Shown here in pieces: positions 18,449-28,880 of a stretch of DNA of 64,000 bases. The position numbers were made by a program, and so were the translations under genes. The stretch lies in assembly GCA_024644405.1 (NCBI GenBank), contig JAHELC010000001.1, forward strand, positions 382,854 to 446,853. The letters are read 5' to 3'. The stretch comes from Nitrospinaceae bacterium (GTDB lineage: Bacteria; Nitrospinota; Nitrospinia; Nitrospinales; Nitrospinaceae). Below the pieces are notes generated by a model. That model saw nothing but the letters and a program-made list of their open reading frames with translations, ran no database searches and was not told the origin of the DNA. How positions within the stretch are numbered: the first letter of the stretch is position 1; every line of letters starts with the position of its first letter.

Positions 18449-20137
18449 ATGCGTTCATTATTTTTGCGGCTGCCCATTCGGCTCAAATTGATATTCTTTT
18501 TTGCGTTTGTTCTCCTGTTAATATCGGCTTTCATCTCCTACTATTTTCCCAACCTGACCAAGGAAAATTCCCTGAATTATATGAGGGTTCAGGCGCGCGC
18601 CACGGCAAATATGGTCGCTTTGGGTTCCGGTGTCGGTCTGGCCACGGGTAACCACAAAGCTATCAAAGAGGCCTTCAAGCTGGCCGAGAACGATTACCAC
18701 CTGAACTTTCTCACGGTCTACGACACCCGAAATACTGTAATATCCACGTTCAACCCCAATAAGATGAATTTGGATCCGACCCAGTTGTTTGCTGACAGCG
18801 ACATGGTGGTTGTGGGCGATAACCTGTTTGCGACGATCCCTATCAAATATCAAGGCGTCACTCGTGGGAAGCTGGTATTGGGAAACACCTTGACGGAGGT
18901 CAATTCCCAGATCCAGAACTACCGTTTTATCATCATCATGGTCAGCTTGGGGTGTGCCGTGGTCGGCATCATCCTACTCATGATCTTCAGTGACGCCATC
19001 ACCAAACCCCTCAAAGACCTGCGGCAAGCCACCAACCAGCTGGCACAGGGCAATACCGATGTTCAGATCCAAGTGAAATCGATGGACGAGATCGGGAATC
19101 TGAGTGAAGATTTCAACGAAATGGTCCACAATCTCAAAGAAAGCAAGCAAAAGGCTTTGTTGGCGGAACAAACCACTCTCAGGTTGGCCGAAGAATTCCA
19201 AAATGTGGTCCAAGCCGCCATTGGGGGCGATTTGACCCAGGAGATCAGCCAAACCGGTGCCGGCGCTAACGGCCATGAAGCGGTGGGCAAAATGCAGGAA
19301 ATCCTCGACAAATTCTTTGCGCAACTGCGTGAAAATATGGCCACCATCGGCGGCAGCGCCAGCACCCTGACCGATTCTTCCGAAAAGTTAATGGGAGTGA
19401 GCGAGAAACTGAAAAGCAATGCGGAGATGACTTCCGAACAAGCCAACCAGGCATCTGTCGCGGCTGAAGAGATCAACTCCATCGTTCAAACGGTGGCCAG
19501 CGGCACCGAAGAGATGTCCACCAGCATTAAAGAAATCTCAAGGAGCACCCACAGCGCCATGGACGTCGCAAAGAATGCTGTGGAACTGGCCAAGACCACC
19601 AACAGCACGATCACTAAACTCGGCCAGAGCAGCGGGGAGATCGGTGAAATCATCAAAGTGATTGACGACATTTCCGAGCAAACCAACCTGCTGGCCCTGA
19701 ACGCCACCATTGAGGCCGCCCGGGCGGGCGAGGCCGGCAAAGGGTTCGCCGTGGTCGCCAATGAAGTCAAGGAACTGGCAAAGCAAACCGGCAAAGCCAC
19801 CGAAGACATCATTAAAAAAATCGAGGCCAATCAAAAGGATACCGAGGAAGCGATCAACGTTATTGGTGAAATTTCCAAAACCATCGATAAGGTCAGCGAA
19901 ATCATCACTTCGATTGCGGGTTCGGTGGTGGAGCAGACCGCGACGACCAATGAGATCTCCCTGCAGATTGGAGAAGTCGCCAAAGGCAGTAACGAGATTT
20001 CCCAGAACATCACCAACGTGGCGGAATATGCCAAAAGCACCACCAATGAATCCCTGGAAGCCCAAAACGCCGCCCGCAAGGTTGCGGGCATGGCCGAAGA
20101 CCTGCACAAACTGGTCAGTTATTTCAAATACGCCTGA
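18449..20137 (+). CDS. Methyl-accepting chemotaxis protein
   Basis: The receptor has a transmembrane helix at about 13-33, a periplasmic sensor of about 125 residues, a second helix at about 158-180, a HAMP domain (about 180-232), and the cytoplasmic signalling hairpin. The hairpin tip [20 protein letters not shown], followed by [10 protein letters not shown], is the CheA/CheW contact region conserved in all such receptors. The periplasmic part is of the single-Cache size, but the ligand cannot be read from sequence. No che genes lie in the window. A candidate sigma-54 promoter precedes it. Confidence 0.95.
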   Translation: MRSLFLRLPIRLKLIFFFAFVLLLISAFISYYFPNLTKENSLNYMRVQARATANMVALGSGVGLATGNHKAIKEAFKLAENDYHLNFLTVYDTRNTVISTFNPNKMNLDPTQLFADSDMVVVGDNLFATIPIKYQGVTRGKLVLGNTLTEVNSQIQNYRFIIIMVSLGCAVVGIILLMIFSDAITKPLKDLRQATNQLAQGNTDVQIQVKSMDEIGNLSEDFNEMVHNLKESKQKALLAEQTTLRLAEEFQNVVQAAIGGDLTQEISQTGAGANGHEAVGKMQEILDKFFAQLRENMATIGGSASTLTDSSEKLMGVSEKLKSNAEMTSEQANQASVAAEEINSIVQTVASGTEEMSTSIKEISRSTHSAMDVAKNAVELAKTTNSTITKLGQSSGEIGEIIKVIDDISEQTNLLALNATIEAARAGEAGKGFAVVANEVKELAKQTGKATEDIIKKIEANQKDTEEAINVIGEISKTIDKVSEIITSIAGSVVEQTATTNEISLQIGEVAKGSNEISQNITNVAEYAKSTTNESLEAQNAARKVAGMAEDLHKLVSYFKYA

Positions 20138-20191
20138 TCTTCCTTAGGCTCTAAGAAAAAACCCGCGCCCACGCAGAAGACTTTTCCTGCC

Positions 20192-21634
20192 TTAATTATT
20201 TTTGATCCGACTCTGCCCTGCCCCTGCCCGCAGTGAAACATCGGGAGAAAATTTGGAAAGTTTATAGCGGAAAGTGGAACGGGTAAGGCCCAGCAGGTGA
20301 GCGGCTTTGGTTTTATTATTACCGCATTGTTGGAGGGCCCGGAGCATGAGCCCCCGCTCGTATTCGTGGATCAGATCTTCCAGCGACCTGCCTTCGGCAA
20401 GCTCCCCCGTGGTTTGGGAATAATAGGGTCGCATTCGGGCGGAATCCATCAGGTATCCCGGCAGATCGGACACTTCGATGCGGTCCTCCTTGCAGAGAAT
20501 CATCATCCGTTCAATAACGTTCTGCAATTCCCGAACATTGCCCGGCCAATGATATTTCATCAACACCTCCAACGCCTCGGAGGAAATTCCCAGAATGCTT
20601 TTACCCATGGCATGATGGAATTTCTTCAAAAGGGATTCAATGAGTTCGGGAAGGTCGCCGATGCGTTCGCGTAACGGCGGGAGTTCGATCGGATAGACAA
20701 ACAACCGGTAATAAAGATCCTCACGAAACGTCCCTTCCTTGACCAGCGGTTCCAACTGCTTGTTGGTGGCGGCGAGTATCCGGATATCCGCGCTTTTGGA
20801 CCGGACCGCTCCCAGGGGTTCATATTCCCGCTCCTGAATCACGCGTAATATTTTGACCTGGGTACTGGGGCTCATGGAAGTGACTTCATCCAGAAACAGG
20901 GTCCCCCCCGATGCCAAAGCGATTTTTCCCGGCTTGGATTTGTCGGCGCCGGTAAACGCTCCCTTTTCATAGCCGAACAATTCACTTTCGAACAAGGTGT
21001 CGGGAAATGCCGAACAGTTGAGCGCCACGAACGGCCGGGACGCGCGCCGGCTGTTGTAATGAATGGCTTTGGCCAGCAGTTCCTTGCCGGTGCCGCTCTC
21101 CCCCACCAGCATGACCGTGGTGTTCTGCGGCGCCACCTGGGACGCCAGTTTCAGCGCCTGTATTATCTTCGGGGAGTTTCCCACGATGCTGGAAAAATCG
21201 TACTTCGATTCCAGCTCGCTCCGGATGGTGACCAGTTCCTTCTGCAAACGGTCTTTTTCATCCTCCATCCGCTTCAGTTCAGTGATGTCTTTGATCACCC
21301 CCATCACATAGGCGATTTCGCCGCTTTCCTTGTCGAAGATCGGGGTGTAGATCGTTTCCACCCAGACCTTTCGGCCCTCTTTATGGGTCAAAACCATGCG
21401 CTCGGTTTTAGCACCCAGTTCCCCGTAGGAAATTTTGCCGCTCTTATTTGAAATATTGTCCAAGGTTTGCTGGAAATCGGACAACTTCCAGCAGGCCTTG
21501 TCCACCACATCTTCGCGGGAAATATTGTACAGCTCCTCGCAGGCGCGGTTGAAAAGCACTAGGCGGTGGTCGCTCGCTACGATGAAAACACCGTCTAACG
21601 CGCTGTCCAGAACATATTCGAGATCGTAATTCAT
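20192..21634 (-). CDS. PAS-domain sigma-54-dependent transcription activator
   Basis: Domain order is an N-terminal PAS sensor (about 1-125), a short coiled segment, an AAA+ domain, and a C-terminal Fis-type helix-turn-helix. The AAA+ domain has Walker A GESGTGKE, the sigma-54 contact loop GAFTGA, and GGTLFLDE. The helix-turn-helix reads [20 protein letters not shown]. There is no receiver domain, so the PAS ligand or redox state, not phosphorylation, is the likely input. It is divergent from the small exported gene at 22007, whose upstream region has a good -24/-12 promoter and two palindromes, making that gene its probable target. Confidence 0.93.
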   Translation of the reverse strand: MNYDLEYVLDSALDGVFIVASDHRLVLFNRACEELYNISREDVVDKACWKLSDFQQTLDNISNKSGKISYGELGAKTERMVLTHKEGRKVWVETIYTPIFDKESGEIAYVMGVIKDITELKRMEDEKDRLQKELVTIRSELESKYDFSSIVGNSPKIIQALKLASQVAPQNTTVMLVGESGTGKELLAKAIHYNSRRASRPFVALNCSAFPDTLFESELFGYEKGAFTGADKSKPGKIALASGGTLFLDEVTSMSPSTQVKILRVIQEREYEPLGAVRSKSADIRILAATNKQLEPLVKEGTFREDLYYRLFVYPIELPPLRERIGDLPELIESLLKKFHHAMGKSILGISSEALEVLMKYHWPGNVRELQNVIERMMILCKEDRIEVSDLPGYLMDSARMRPYYSQTTGELAEGRSLEDLIHEYERGLMLRALQQCGNNKTKAAHLLGLTRSTFRYKLSKFSPDVSLRAGAGQSRIKNN

Positions 21635-22006
21635 AAAATGTCATTACCTGAAAAAATGTTGCTGACAGGAAAAAATTTTTCCTTGTGGCTCAGGATGTTG
21701 TCCCAATTGAAGATTAATATTTGCCACCCGGCGAATTTTCGCCACTAAATTTTTCCTGATAAATAGAAGAGTTACTTGATCCCCGGCGAAAACGGCAGAT
21801 TTTAGCCACAGCAGGAACCGTGCCTCCCTTCCCAGGTTTTAAATAAACCCTTATAAAATAATAAGTTATACGAATGGGGGGATTGGCATCAAACTTGCCT
21901 TATATGAAGATCATAAGAGGAGTTCGAGTTTTACCTCGAGGCGGGAAAATCTTTCCCGCCGCAACTAACACATTCTATTTTCATATAGAGCAAAAGGAGA
22001 AAAACA
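21635..22006. promoter_or_regulatory. Divergent regulatory region with palindromes
   Basis: Between the activator gene and the exported-protein gene lie the near-palindrome aggaaaaaatttttcct (21667-21683) and the inverted repeat ggcgaattttcgcc (21730-21743). The second is about 140-155 bases upstream of the -24/-12 promoter, a normal distance for an enhancer site. The transcript leader contains a stable hairpin, gcgggaaa / tttcccgc (21941-21959), not followed by a T-run. Confidence 0.5.
21884..21899 (+). promoter_or_regulatory. Sigma-54 (-24/-12) promoter
   Basis: tggcatcaaacttgcc matches TGGCAC-N5-TTGC closely, with the GG and GC doublets twelve bases apart. It lies about 110 bases upstream of the start at 22007 and next to a gene for a sigma-54 activator. 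Confidence 0.8.
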
Positions 22007-22405
22007 ATGAAAGGTAACAAATTATTTTCAATCGGGTTGGCAGTTCTGATCGCCGGTATTTTTGGGGCGGCTCCGGTGTGGTCTGCAGATGAAGTCACAG
22101 CCGACCCTTGGTTTGTTGAAACCATGAAGAATGACCAGGCTGTTTTGCAACCTGGCACAACGACTTACTGTAATAAGAATTTTACAGTAGAAAACATGGG
22201 CAAGGAAATGGCCGAAGTGCATATTATCCGTGGCAACGGAGACAACTATGATATCGACCAAATTCCCGCCGGCGGAAAACTGGGTTACAAACTGCAGGAC
22301 CGGTCTGTCTTCGCCACCGATGCAAGTAGCGGCAACTGGGTGGATGAAGCCCGTATCGTGAATTCCACGCTCGGGGAAGCCAACCTGAAGATTTACTGCA
22401 AATAA
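22007..22405 (+). CDS. Small exported protein, probable sigma-54 target
   Basis: A clear signal peptide (about 1-26, ending V-W-S-A) is followed by a 106-residue mature chain with strand-like composition. Its two cysteines are near the start (TTTYCNKNF) and at the penultimate position (KIYCK), suggesting a disulfide that closes a small beta-sandwich. No family is recognised. An AAAGGAG site precedes ATG. The leader contains a hairpin, and the promoter is of the -24/-12 class, so expression probably depends on the adjacent PAS activator. Confidence 0.75.
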   Translation: MKGNKLFSIGLAVLIAGIFGAAPVWSADEVTADPWFVETMKNDQAVLQPGTTTYCNKNFTVENMGKEMAEVHIIRGNGDNYDIDQIPAGGKLGYKLQDRSVFATDASSGNWVDEARIVNSTLGEANLKIYCK

Positions 22406-22547
22406 CCATAAACCGGTCTGTTCACAGCCTGATTGTCCATCTCGTGTTTTAAACCGAAACGAAGGGATATTCTAGCCGGGTTGGAACAGGCCGGTTTACC
22501 TTGCAGACATCCAGAAAGAATGCAGGCTTCTCCCACCCGAAGCCCTT

Positions 22548-24230
22548 CTAAGGGAAAGACGTCGGGCGAGGCGGATTCAGAATCGGCCGACGAACATGGG
22601 GCTGGTGAGAAGCCTGTAATTCAACTTCACTCAAAAGCACACTGGGAGTGATGCTGGCCACCGGCAGGACTCCCGATTCCGCCGTGCAAAATCCGTTAAT
22701 AACTGTGGGATCGTCACCGGTGATCAGGATTTTACTGATCATGGAAAGCGGTGTCCCGACAAAATCCACTCCACGGACCAGTTCCTCCCTGCCATCCGGA
22801 AATACTTTGTACAGGTACAGCGGTTTTCCCTTGAACACCTGGAACTGACGGGTGTCGGTCTGGGTTTCCCCTCCTACGATTTTCTTGACGAACAAACCGT
22901 AAGGTTTGTTTTGCTTATTGACTTCCTCGATCAGGCGTTGCTTCAAGGAAGCCGCGTCCAGGGTGAGATCGGATTTCACCACAAAGTTACTCATGCGTGA
23001 CATGGGGGCGTGGGCGCCATCGCTTCGGGCGTGACCATTGGTCCGGTTGAACCCGAGAACCGGCATCCGCGAAAGCAGAAAACTTTTCAGCACGCCATGG
23101 TCGATCAGCACCACTTCCCGGCTCTGCTGGCCCTGATCGTCGGTGCGGTAATTTCCAATTAGAGGTGTTCCCTGGAAACTCTCCAAGACCGGATTGTCCA
23201 CCACCGTGACAAATTCCGGAAGAATGCGCTGACCGATTTTCTTCAAAAAAGTCTTGCCGTTCTTGTCCCCTCTCAGCCGGTCCCCTTCCAAGCGGTGCCC
23301 GATGGCTTCGTGGAACAGAACGGCGGTTGCATCCGGGCTGAAGATGGCGGGGCCCACGTAGGGGTCCATCTGGGGAGCCGCCTTGAGTGCTTTCATGGAT
23401 ACGATCAACTCGCGGGTGGCGCGCATCAATTCCGTCTTCGGGGGGATCTGGCCGATCTTTCTAAAATAGAGAGTCTGTTGGTCGTGGATTTGGGAGCCCT
23501 CGATTGTTTTGGTCCAGGCCTCCAGATTCACCCCATATTCCAGATGCGCATCGCGGATTTTGTTACCTTCCGAATCGTAGTAATACCGGATAATGCGGTT
23601 GGAAAAAATCTTGACCCTGGATTTTTCAATTTCAGGAACTTCTCTGAACAAACCGGACACTTCACGAGCCAGGCTCTCCCATCCGGGCATATCCAGTTTC
23701 CATTCCGGAATCGGATCAATCTGTTCGCGGGTCGACTTTCCCTTGGTGAAATCCGGAAGATCATGACTTTCCACCCCACTGATGAAGCGGCCTTTTTTCC
23801 GCAGAAAACTGACGATCGCCTGCTTGTACCTCAGATCGGTCTCATACCACAATGCCCGCCTGAGGGAATCCAGGTGGTTGTCTACCGGGATTAACTGCTC
23901 CACGGAATAACGGTGACTGTGCGGGGTGGAACTGTCAAATTCAGGGTCACCCACCTTCACATCCACAAACAAAGTGCGGTGTTGTTGGGTGTCGGAATGC
24001 ACCAGGGCGCCAAAACTCGCCGCCACTTCCGCCCGGTCATGGTGACGAATTTGATAATTGACGAAATACGGAGGTTCAAAAACATCCACCTTCAGTTGGG
24101 AAAGCGAACGGGCCATCTCTTCTTCCATGGCCTGGAAGATCACGGCATCCTCATCAAGAGGAGCGGCAGGGACCGAAACCGCCGTGACCACAAGGCTGAT
24201 TAGGATTACGGTGAATTTTCTTAAAACCAT
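22548..24230 (-). CDS. Exported TldD/PmbA-family metallopeptidase
   Basis: The C-terminal two-thirds match TldD-like peptidases: VLFHEAIGHRLEGDR contains the metal-binding HExxxH, and GFCTAESGVLPV with the final S-E-V-E-L-Q contributes the usual second-domain residues. In contrast to cytoplasmic TldD/TldE, an N-terminal hydrophobic stretch (KFTVILISLVVTAVSVPAA) looks like a signal peptide. ATG at 24230 places it at the N-terminus; an ATG 18 codons upstream is also open. At about 560 residues it is longer than TldD because of an extra N-terminal part. No TldE partner is in the window. Confidence 0.85.
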   Translation of the reverse strand: MVLRKFTVILISLVVTAVSVPAAPLDEDAVIFQAMEEEMARSLSQLKVDVFEPPYFVNYQIRHHDRAEVAASFGALVHSDTQQHRTLFVDVKVGDPEFDSSTPHSHRYSVEQLIPVDNHLDSLRRALWYETDLRYKQAIVSFLRKKGRFISGVESHDLPDFTKGKSTREQIDPIPEWKLDMPGWESLAREVSGLFREVPEIEKSRVKIFSNRIIRYYYDSEGNKIRDAHLEYGVNLEAWTKTIEGSQIHDQQTLYFRKIGQIPPKTELMRATRELIVSMKALKAAPQMDPYVGPAIFSPDATAVLFHEAIGHRLEGDRLRGDKNGKTFLKKIGQRILPEFVTVVDNPVLESFQGTPLIGNYRTDDQGQQSREVVLIDHGVLKSFLLSRMPVLGFNRTNGHARSDGAHAPMSRMSNFVVKSDLTLDAASLKQRLIEEVNKQNKPYGLFVKKIVGGETQTDTRQFQVFKGKPLYLYKVFPDGREELVRGVDFVGTPLSMISKILITGDDPTVINGFCTAESGVLPVASITPSVLLSEVELQASHQPHVRRPILNPPRPTSFP

Positions 24231-24554
24231 TGGTATATTCAACCGGAAAATTGAGGAAAAGAACCTTCTCTTATAAATTAACATAAACTTTCAATTATAA
24301 TCTATATGTTTTATAATAGATTCAGAGCTCAAAGTACAAAAAATCGTGACATTATATACGTTTCTCTATAAATAAAGAACCCAAAATGCCCCAATCGTCA
24401 CCACGACCCAAAAAATTCTTTTAAATTCAACAATTTGGGTAAAATCCTGCAGAAACTGTCCTTAAAATGATTATTTCCAACTTAATTGCCCCAAACTATT
24501 GACAAAACCGGACCAGGTTCCTATATTTGCGTTTTGGTTGGTAAAAGCAAGCCT

Positions 24555-25001
24555 ATGGAATTAAAACAAACGCTCCTGTCGGACTTGAAAGGAGCCATGA
24601 AGTCCAAGGACTCCTTAAAGGTCGACACCCTTCGGTTAATTGTTTCAGAAATCAAAAACAGAGAAATTGACCTCCGCGAAGAACTGGGAGACGAAGCGAT
24701 CACTGCTCTCCTGACCACCCAGATTAAAAAACGAAAAGAGGCCGCCAGTATGTTTGAAAAAGGCGGCCGGACCGACCTGAAAGAAAAAGAAGAAAAGGAA
24801 ATGGCCATTATCCAGGTTTATCTTCCCGAACAGGTGGGGGAAGAGGAACTGAAACAGCGCATTCAGGCCGTCATCGCAGAAACGGGGGCTCAAGGCCCCA
24901 AAGACATGGGCAAAGTGATGAAAGTGGTAGTCCCCGAATTTAAAGGGAAAGCGGAGGGCGACCAGATCCGTAAAATCGTCACGCAATTGTTGGCCCTCTA
25001 A
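24555..25001 (+). CDS. GatB/YqeY-domain protein
   Basis: The 149-residue protein is a stand-alone YqeY domain, helical and related to the tail of the GatB amidotransferase subunit. Recognisable stretches are LRLIVSEIKNREID, KKRKEAASMFEKGGR, YLPEQVGEEEL and GPKDMGKVMK. Its role is uncertain; a link to tRNA-dependent amidation is only inferred from the fold. ATG at 24555 fits the family start; an upstream TTG frame extension has no support. It leads into dnaG and rpoD, as YqeY genes often do. Confidence 0.88.
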   Translation: MELKQTLLSDLKGAMKSKDSLKVDTLRLIVSEIKNREIDLREELGDEAITALLTTQIKKRKEAASMFEKGGRTDLKEKEEKEMAIIQVYLPEQVGEEELKQRIQAVIAETGAQGPKDMGKVMKVVVPEFKGKAEGDQIRKIVTQLLAL

Positions 25002-25035
25002 ACCGTCAACGAAATTTTCGGCTTACATAAACAAA

Positions 25036-26826
25036 TTGAAAAAAACGATTCCTGACAGCATCATTGAGGAGATTCGGTCGCGCGCAGATATTTTCGAAGT
25101 CGTTTCCGAATTTGTCCCTCTCAAGAAAGCGGGCAAAAACTACAAAGGTTTGTGTCCCTTTCACTCCGAGAAAACCCCCTCCTTCAGTGTCAGTCCTGAA
25201 AAACAGATCTACCATTGCTTCGGTTGCGGCGCCGGGGGCAATGTATTCAAGTTTCTCATGGAAAAAGAAGACCTGCCGTTTGTCGACGCGGTGAAGCGGC
25301 TGGCGCTCCGCTTCCAGGTATCGATTCCGGAATCCTCTTTCAATTCTCAGGGAGGTGCCTCCCGCAACGAACGGGAAACTTTGTTGAATTGCAACACCTT
25401 GGCCACGCAATACTTCGCTTCCCTGCTCAAACATCCACAAGCGGGAAAATCCGCCCGCGAATATTTAAGTTCAAGAGGTTTTGACGATCAGGCGATCGAG
25501 GATTATCAAATGGGTTGGGCTCCTGCCGGTTGGCGGAACCTACTCGCCCATCTCGAAGGCCAAGTCAAATGCTCCCGCGACACTCTGGCAAAATACGGAT
25601 TGGTTTCAAAAAAGGATGCCGCCGATACCCGGGACAAGAAGGATGCTTATTACGACCGGTTCCGCGAACGCCTCATTTTCCCGATTCAGGATTCCCATGG
25701 CAACATCATCGCGTTCGGGGGACGCGTGGTGGGCGATGGCGAGCCCAAATACCTGAACTCCCCGGAAACCCTGGTCTATAAAAAAGGCCGTCAACTGTTC
25801 GGTTTCAATAAAGCCAAAGAGGCTATCCGCCGGGAAAACCAGGTATTGATTGTCGAGGGATATTTCGACCAGATGCGCGCCTGGGTCAACGGCGTGCAAA
25901 ATGTTGTCGCCACCTGCGGCACGGCCCTGACCGCCCAGCAGGCATTGCTGTTGAAACCGTTCACCGCCAGGGTGGTTCTGGTATTCGATGCCGACCCGGC
26001 AGGACACGCCGCCGCGGAACGCGGATTCGAAGTGTTGCAGGAGCACGGACTGTCGGTATTCGTCGCCGTCCTCCCCGAAGGGCACGATCCGGATTCCCTG
26101 ATCCGGGAGCAGGGAAAAGATGCCTTTCTCAAACTGATTCAGGACGCCCAGCCATTTGTCCATTATGTGCTGGACCGCATCCTGCGTTCGGCGGAGACCC
26201 GGACGACGGAGGATAAAGTCGGCGCCATCAACCGGGTGCTGCCGGTGCTGGCCAAAATCAACAACAGCGTGGAGCGGAGCGAGCACATCCGTTATGTTGC
26301 GGAAAAAGTGGGAGTCGAAGACCGGGCGTTTCTGGAGGAAATGAGAAAGTCGCTGGCGCAAAACAAGAACCGGGTGGATGCACCGGTCTCTTCCAAAAAG
26401 GGCAACCACGATCCGGAATGGTATCTGATCCAACTGATGCTGGCGGATACCGAGGCGGCGCGGGACATTGCCGCCAACGTAGCGTTGACCGAATATGAAA
26501 ATCCTGTCTATCAGGGAACCGCAAACCTGCTCTATGGGCTGATCGAACGCGATCAACCGCTCCGGGTGGACCGGTTGATCGACCGCACGGACCAGCCTGA
26601 GGTGAAATCAGTTTTGACGCAGGTGGGCATGGAGCCCATATTATTTGATAACGTGAAAAAAGCCGCCGCCGACTGTATCCATGAAATTCGGAAACGGGCT
26701 ATTGATAATAAAATCAATGATTTAAAGAAACAACGGAACGAAGCGGAGCGGGCCGGTCAAACCGACCGGTCACGGGAACTGCACCAGCAAATGCGCGAAA
26801 TTCAAGTCTCCCTGCATCCGCAGTAA
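25036..26826 (+). CDS. dnaG: DNA primase
   Basis: DnaG makes RNA primers for replication. The N-terminal CHC2 zinc ribbon uses C40, H43, C61 and C64 (LCPFHSEKTPSF, YHCFGCGAGG). The TOPRIM core has VLIVEGYFD and FDADPAGHAA. The C-terminal 150 residues form the less conserved DnaB-binding part. Length 596 is normal. The start is TTG at 25036 with only a weak ribosome-binding site, but the alignment of the zinc ribbon supports it. It lies between yqeY and rpoD, the conserved macromolecular-synthesis arrangement. Confidence 0.97.
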   Translation: MKKTIPDSIIEEIRSRADIFEVVSEFVPLKKAGKNYKGLCPFHSEKTPSFSVSPEKQIYHCFGCGAGGNVFKFLMEKEDLPFVDAVKRLALRFQVSIPESSFNSQGGASRNERETLLNCNTLATQYFASLLKHPQAGKSAREYLSSRGFDDQAIEDYQMGWAPAGWRNLLAHLEGQVKCSRDTLAKYGLVSKKDAADTRDKKDAYYDRFRERLIFPIQDSHGNIIAFGGRVVGDGEPKYLNSPETLVYKKGRQLFGFNKAKEAIRRENQVLIVEGYFDQMRAWVNGVQNVVATCGTALTAQQALLLKPFTARVVLVFDADPAGHAAAERGFEVLQEHGLSVFVAVLPEGHDPDSLIREQGKDAFLKLIQDAQPFVHYVLDRILRSAETRTTEDKVGAINRVLPVLAKINNSVERSEHIRYVAEKVGVEDRAFLEEMRKSLAQNKNRVDAPVSSKKGNHDPEWYLIQLMLADTEAARDIAANVALTEYENPVYQGTANLLYGLIERDQPLRVDRLIDRTDQPEVKSVLTQVGMEPILFDNVKKAAADCIHEIRKRAIDNKINDLKKQRNEAERAGQTDRSRELHQQMREIQVSLHPQ

Positions 26827-26889
26827 AGTTTTCGCATCTAAATACATGAAATCTATCAATATATCTATCCAGCAGGAGAATATTCACTG

Positions 26890-28650
26890 ATGTCTAATGT
26901 CGAAAAAATCGCTGATGTAACTGAAGTCAACCAATTGATTTCCTTAGGTAAAGAAAAGGGCTATCTGACCTACGAGGAAGTCAACGACGTCCTTCCCGCC
27001 AATCTGGTCGCTCCGGAACAAATCGACGATCTGATGCACATTTTCGGGGAAAACGAAATCGATATCGTGGACACCGCCGCCAAAAACGATAAACCGATCG
27101 AGTTGGAAACCGAAAAAGAGGAAGAACCGGCGCCCGAAGAAGCCGCGCCCGCGGCCAAACCGGACAACGTCACCATTGATGACCCCGTGCGAATGTATCT
27201 GCGGGAAATGGGGACCATTTCGCTTCTGACCCGGGAAGGGGAAGTGGAAATCGCGAAACGCATCGAATCCGGACAAAACGAAGTGCTTGCCGCCGTGGCC
27301 AACTGCTCCGTCACCCTCCAGGAATTTGCCTACCTGGCGGACTTGGTGAAAAAGGCCGAACTCACCGTATTCGATTTTATCGTACAGGTGGATTCCGAAG
27401 ATAAAAAGGAAGTTTCCGAAAAAGAGGAAACCAAGCGGGTGATGAAAGCCATTCGGGCCCTGACGACGCAATTTAAAAAAGTGGACAAACTGCATCAGCG
27501 GAGCGAGACCAAGCTTTCTGAAAAAATGCAAGCCAAGGTCACCAAGGAGTTGGAAGCGCAACGAAACCTTCTTGAAAAAATGGTTCGCGATCTAAACATC
27601 CACACCGATGTCATGGACGGTATCATTGAAAATATTTATGAGATCGCCGCCTCGATCCGTGAGGCTGGAAAAGAAGAGCGCCTGCTGGAAAAAGAACTGA
27701 AAATGTCGTTGGCGGACATCAAAAAACTGGCCAAAAACTGGACCAAGCAGAAGAGTGTCAAATTACCCAGTGGCAAGGTGGTGACGAAAAAGCAATTCGA
27801 CGGCTATACCAAAATGGCACAAGCATGCCGCCGCAAAGTCCGTAAAATCGAAAAGGAAACTTACACCACCAAGGATTCACTGTTGTCGACGGTGCGCACC
27901 ATTGCGCGAGGCCGCGTGAAGGACAAAACCGCCAAACGCGAACTGGCCGAAGCCAATCTGCGACTGGTGGTCAGCATCGCCAAGAAGTACACCAACCGCG
28001 GCCTGCAGTTTCTGGATCTCATTCAGGAAGGCAATATCGGGTTGATGAAGGCGGTGGACAAATTCGAATACCAGCGCGGTTACAAGTTCAGTACTTACGC
28101 TACCTGGTGGATCCGCCAGGCCATCACCCGCGCTATTGCGGATCAGGCCCGCACCATCCGTATCCCGGTTCACATGATCGAAACGATCAACAAATTGATC
28201 CGGGTTTCGCGGCATCTGGTGCAGGAATTGGGACGGGAACCGGCTCCGGAGGAAATCGCCACCAAGATGAGCCTGCCGGTCGACAAGGTCCGCAAGGTTC
28301 TGAAAATCGCCAAGGAACCGATTTCTCTGGAAACACCCATCGGAGAAGAAGAGAACAGTCACCTCGGCGATTTCATCGAGGACAAAAAAGTGCTGTCGCC
28401 GATCGATTCGGTGGTCAAAAAGAACCTCAAGGAACAGACCATGAAGGTTCTGGGAACGCTGGCCAGCCGGGAGGAAAAAGTTCTACGAAAACGGTTCGGG
28501 ATCGGGCTCGATTCCGAACACACGCTGGAAGAAGTGGGCCAGGATTTCGCCGTCACCCGGGAACGCATACGGCAGATCGAGGCGAAGGCTCTGCGCAAAC
28601 TGCGTCATCCCAGTCGCTCCAAGAAACTGCGCAGTTTCATCGAAAGCTAG
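26890..28650 (+). CDS. rpoD: Primary sigma factor RpoD (sigma-70)
   Basis: Region 1.1 is at the N-terminus and region 1.2 ([12 protein letters not shown]) at about 97. A non-conserved insertion of about 200 residues precedes region 2, which reads [20 protein letters not shown] and then [10 protein letters not shown]. Region 4 ends with [20 protein letters not shown]. Length 586 fits a housekeeping sigma. CAGGAG precedes ATG at 26890. The tRNA gene starts six bases after its stop codon and is therefore probably on the same transcript. Confidence 0.98.
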   Translation: MSNVEKIADVTEVNQLISLGKEKGYLTYEEVNDVLPANLVAPEQIDDLMHIFGENEIDIVDTAAKNDKPIELETEKEEEPAPEEAAPAAKPDNVTIDDPVRMYLREMGTISLLTREGEVEIAKRIESGQNEVLAAVANCSVTLQEFAYLADLVKKAELTVFDFIVQVDSEDKKEVSEKEETKRVMKAIRALTTQFKKVDKLHQRSETKLSEKMQAKVTKELEAQRNLLEKMVRDLNIHTDVMDGIIENIYEIAASIREAGKEERLLEKELKMSLADIKKLAKNWTKQKSVKLPSGKVVTKKQFDGYTKMAQACRRKVRKIEKETYTTKDSLLSTVRTIARGRVKDKTAKRELAEANLRLVVSIAKKYTNRGLQFLDLIQEGNIGLMKAVDKFEYQRGYKFSTYATWWIRQAITRAIADQARTIRIPVHMIETINKLIRVSRHLVQELGREPAPEEIATKMSLPVDKVRKVLKIAKEPISLETPIGEEENSHLGDFIEDKKVLSPIDSVVKKNLKEQTMKVLGTLASREEKVLRKRFGIGLDSEHTLEEVGQDFAVTRERIRQIEAKALRKLRHPSRSKKLRSFIES

Positions 28651-28656
28651 CCCCGC

Positions 28657-28733
28657 GGGCCCATAGCTCAGCTGGTTAGAGCTCCCGGCTCATAACCGGG
28701 CGGTCCCAGGTTCGAATCCTGGTGGGCCCACCA
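28657..28733 (+). tRNA. tRNA with CAT anticodon (Met, or Ile2 after modification)
   Basis: A full cloverleaf can be drawn. The acceptor GGGCCCA pairs with TGGGCCC, the D-arm is GCTC/GAGC, the anticodon stem is cccgg/ccggg with loop CTCATAA (CAT at 28691-28693), the T-arm contains TTCGAAT, and the CCA end is encoded. CAT can belong to elongator Met or to lysidine-modified Ile2; the sequence alone does not decide. It is not an initiator by obvious features, because the acceptor's first pair is matched. Confidence 0.95.
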
Positions 28734-28880
28734 TATTTTCCAGAGCTCAAGCCTTGTCGATTTCCTATCCTGCGTCGGTAGAAAGAAGCAACCCTGTGAT
28801 CAACGATACGATAACCCGTCGCCTGAGAATAATCTTCAAAGACCTATTTGGAGCAGGAATTAATAAAGAGGTTGAACCCA

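Noticed and set aside
22433-22651. 72-codon frame after the small exported gene
   Set aside because: It overlaps the 3' end of the TldD gene on the other strand and has no recognisable features.
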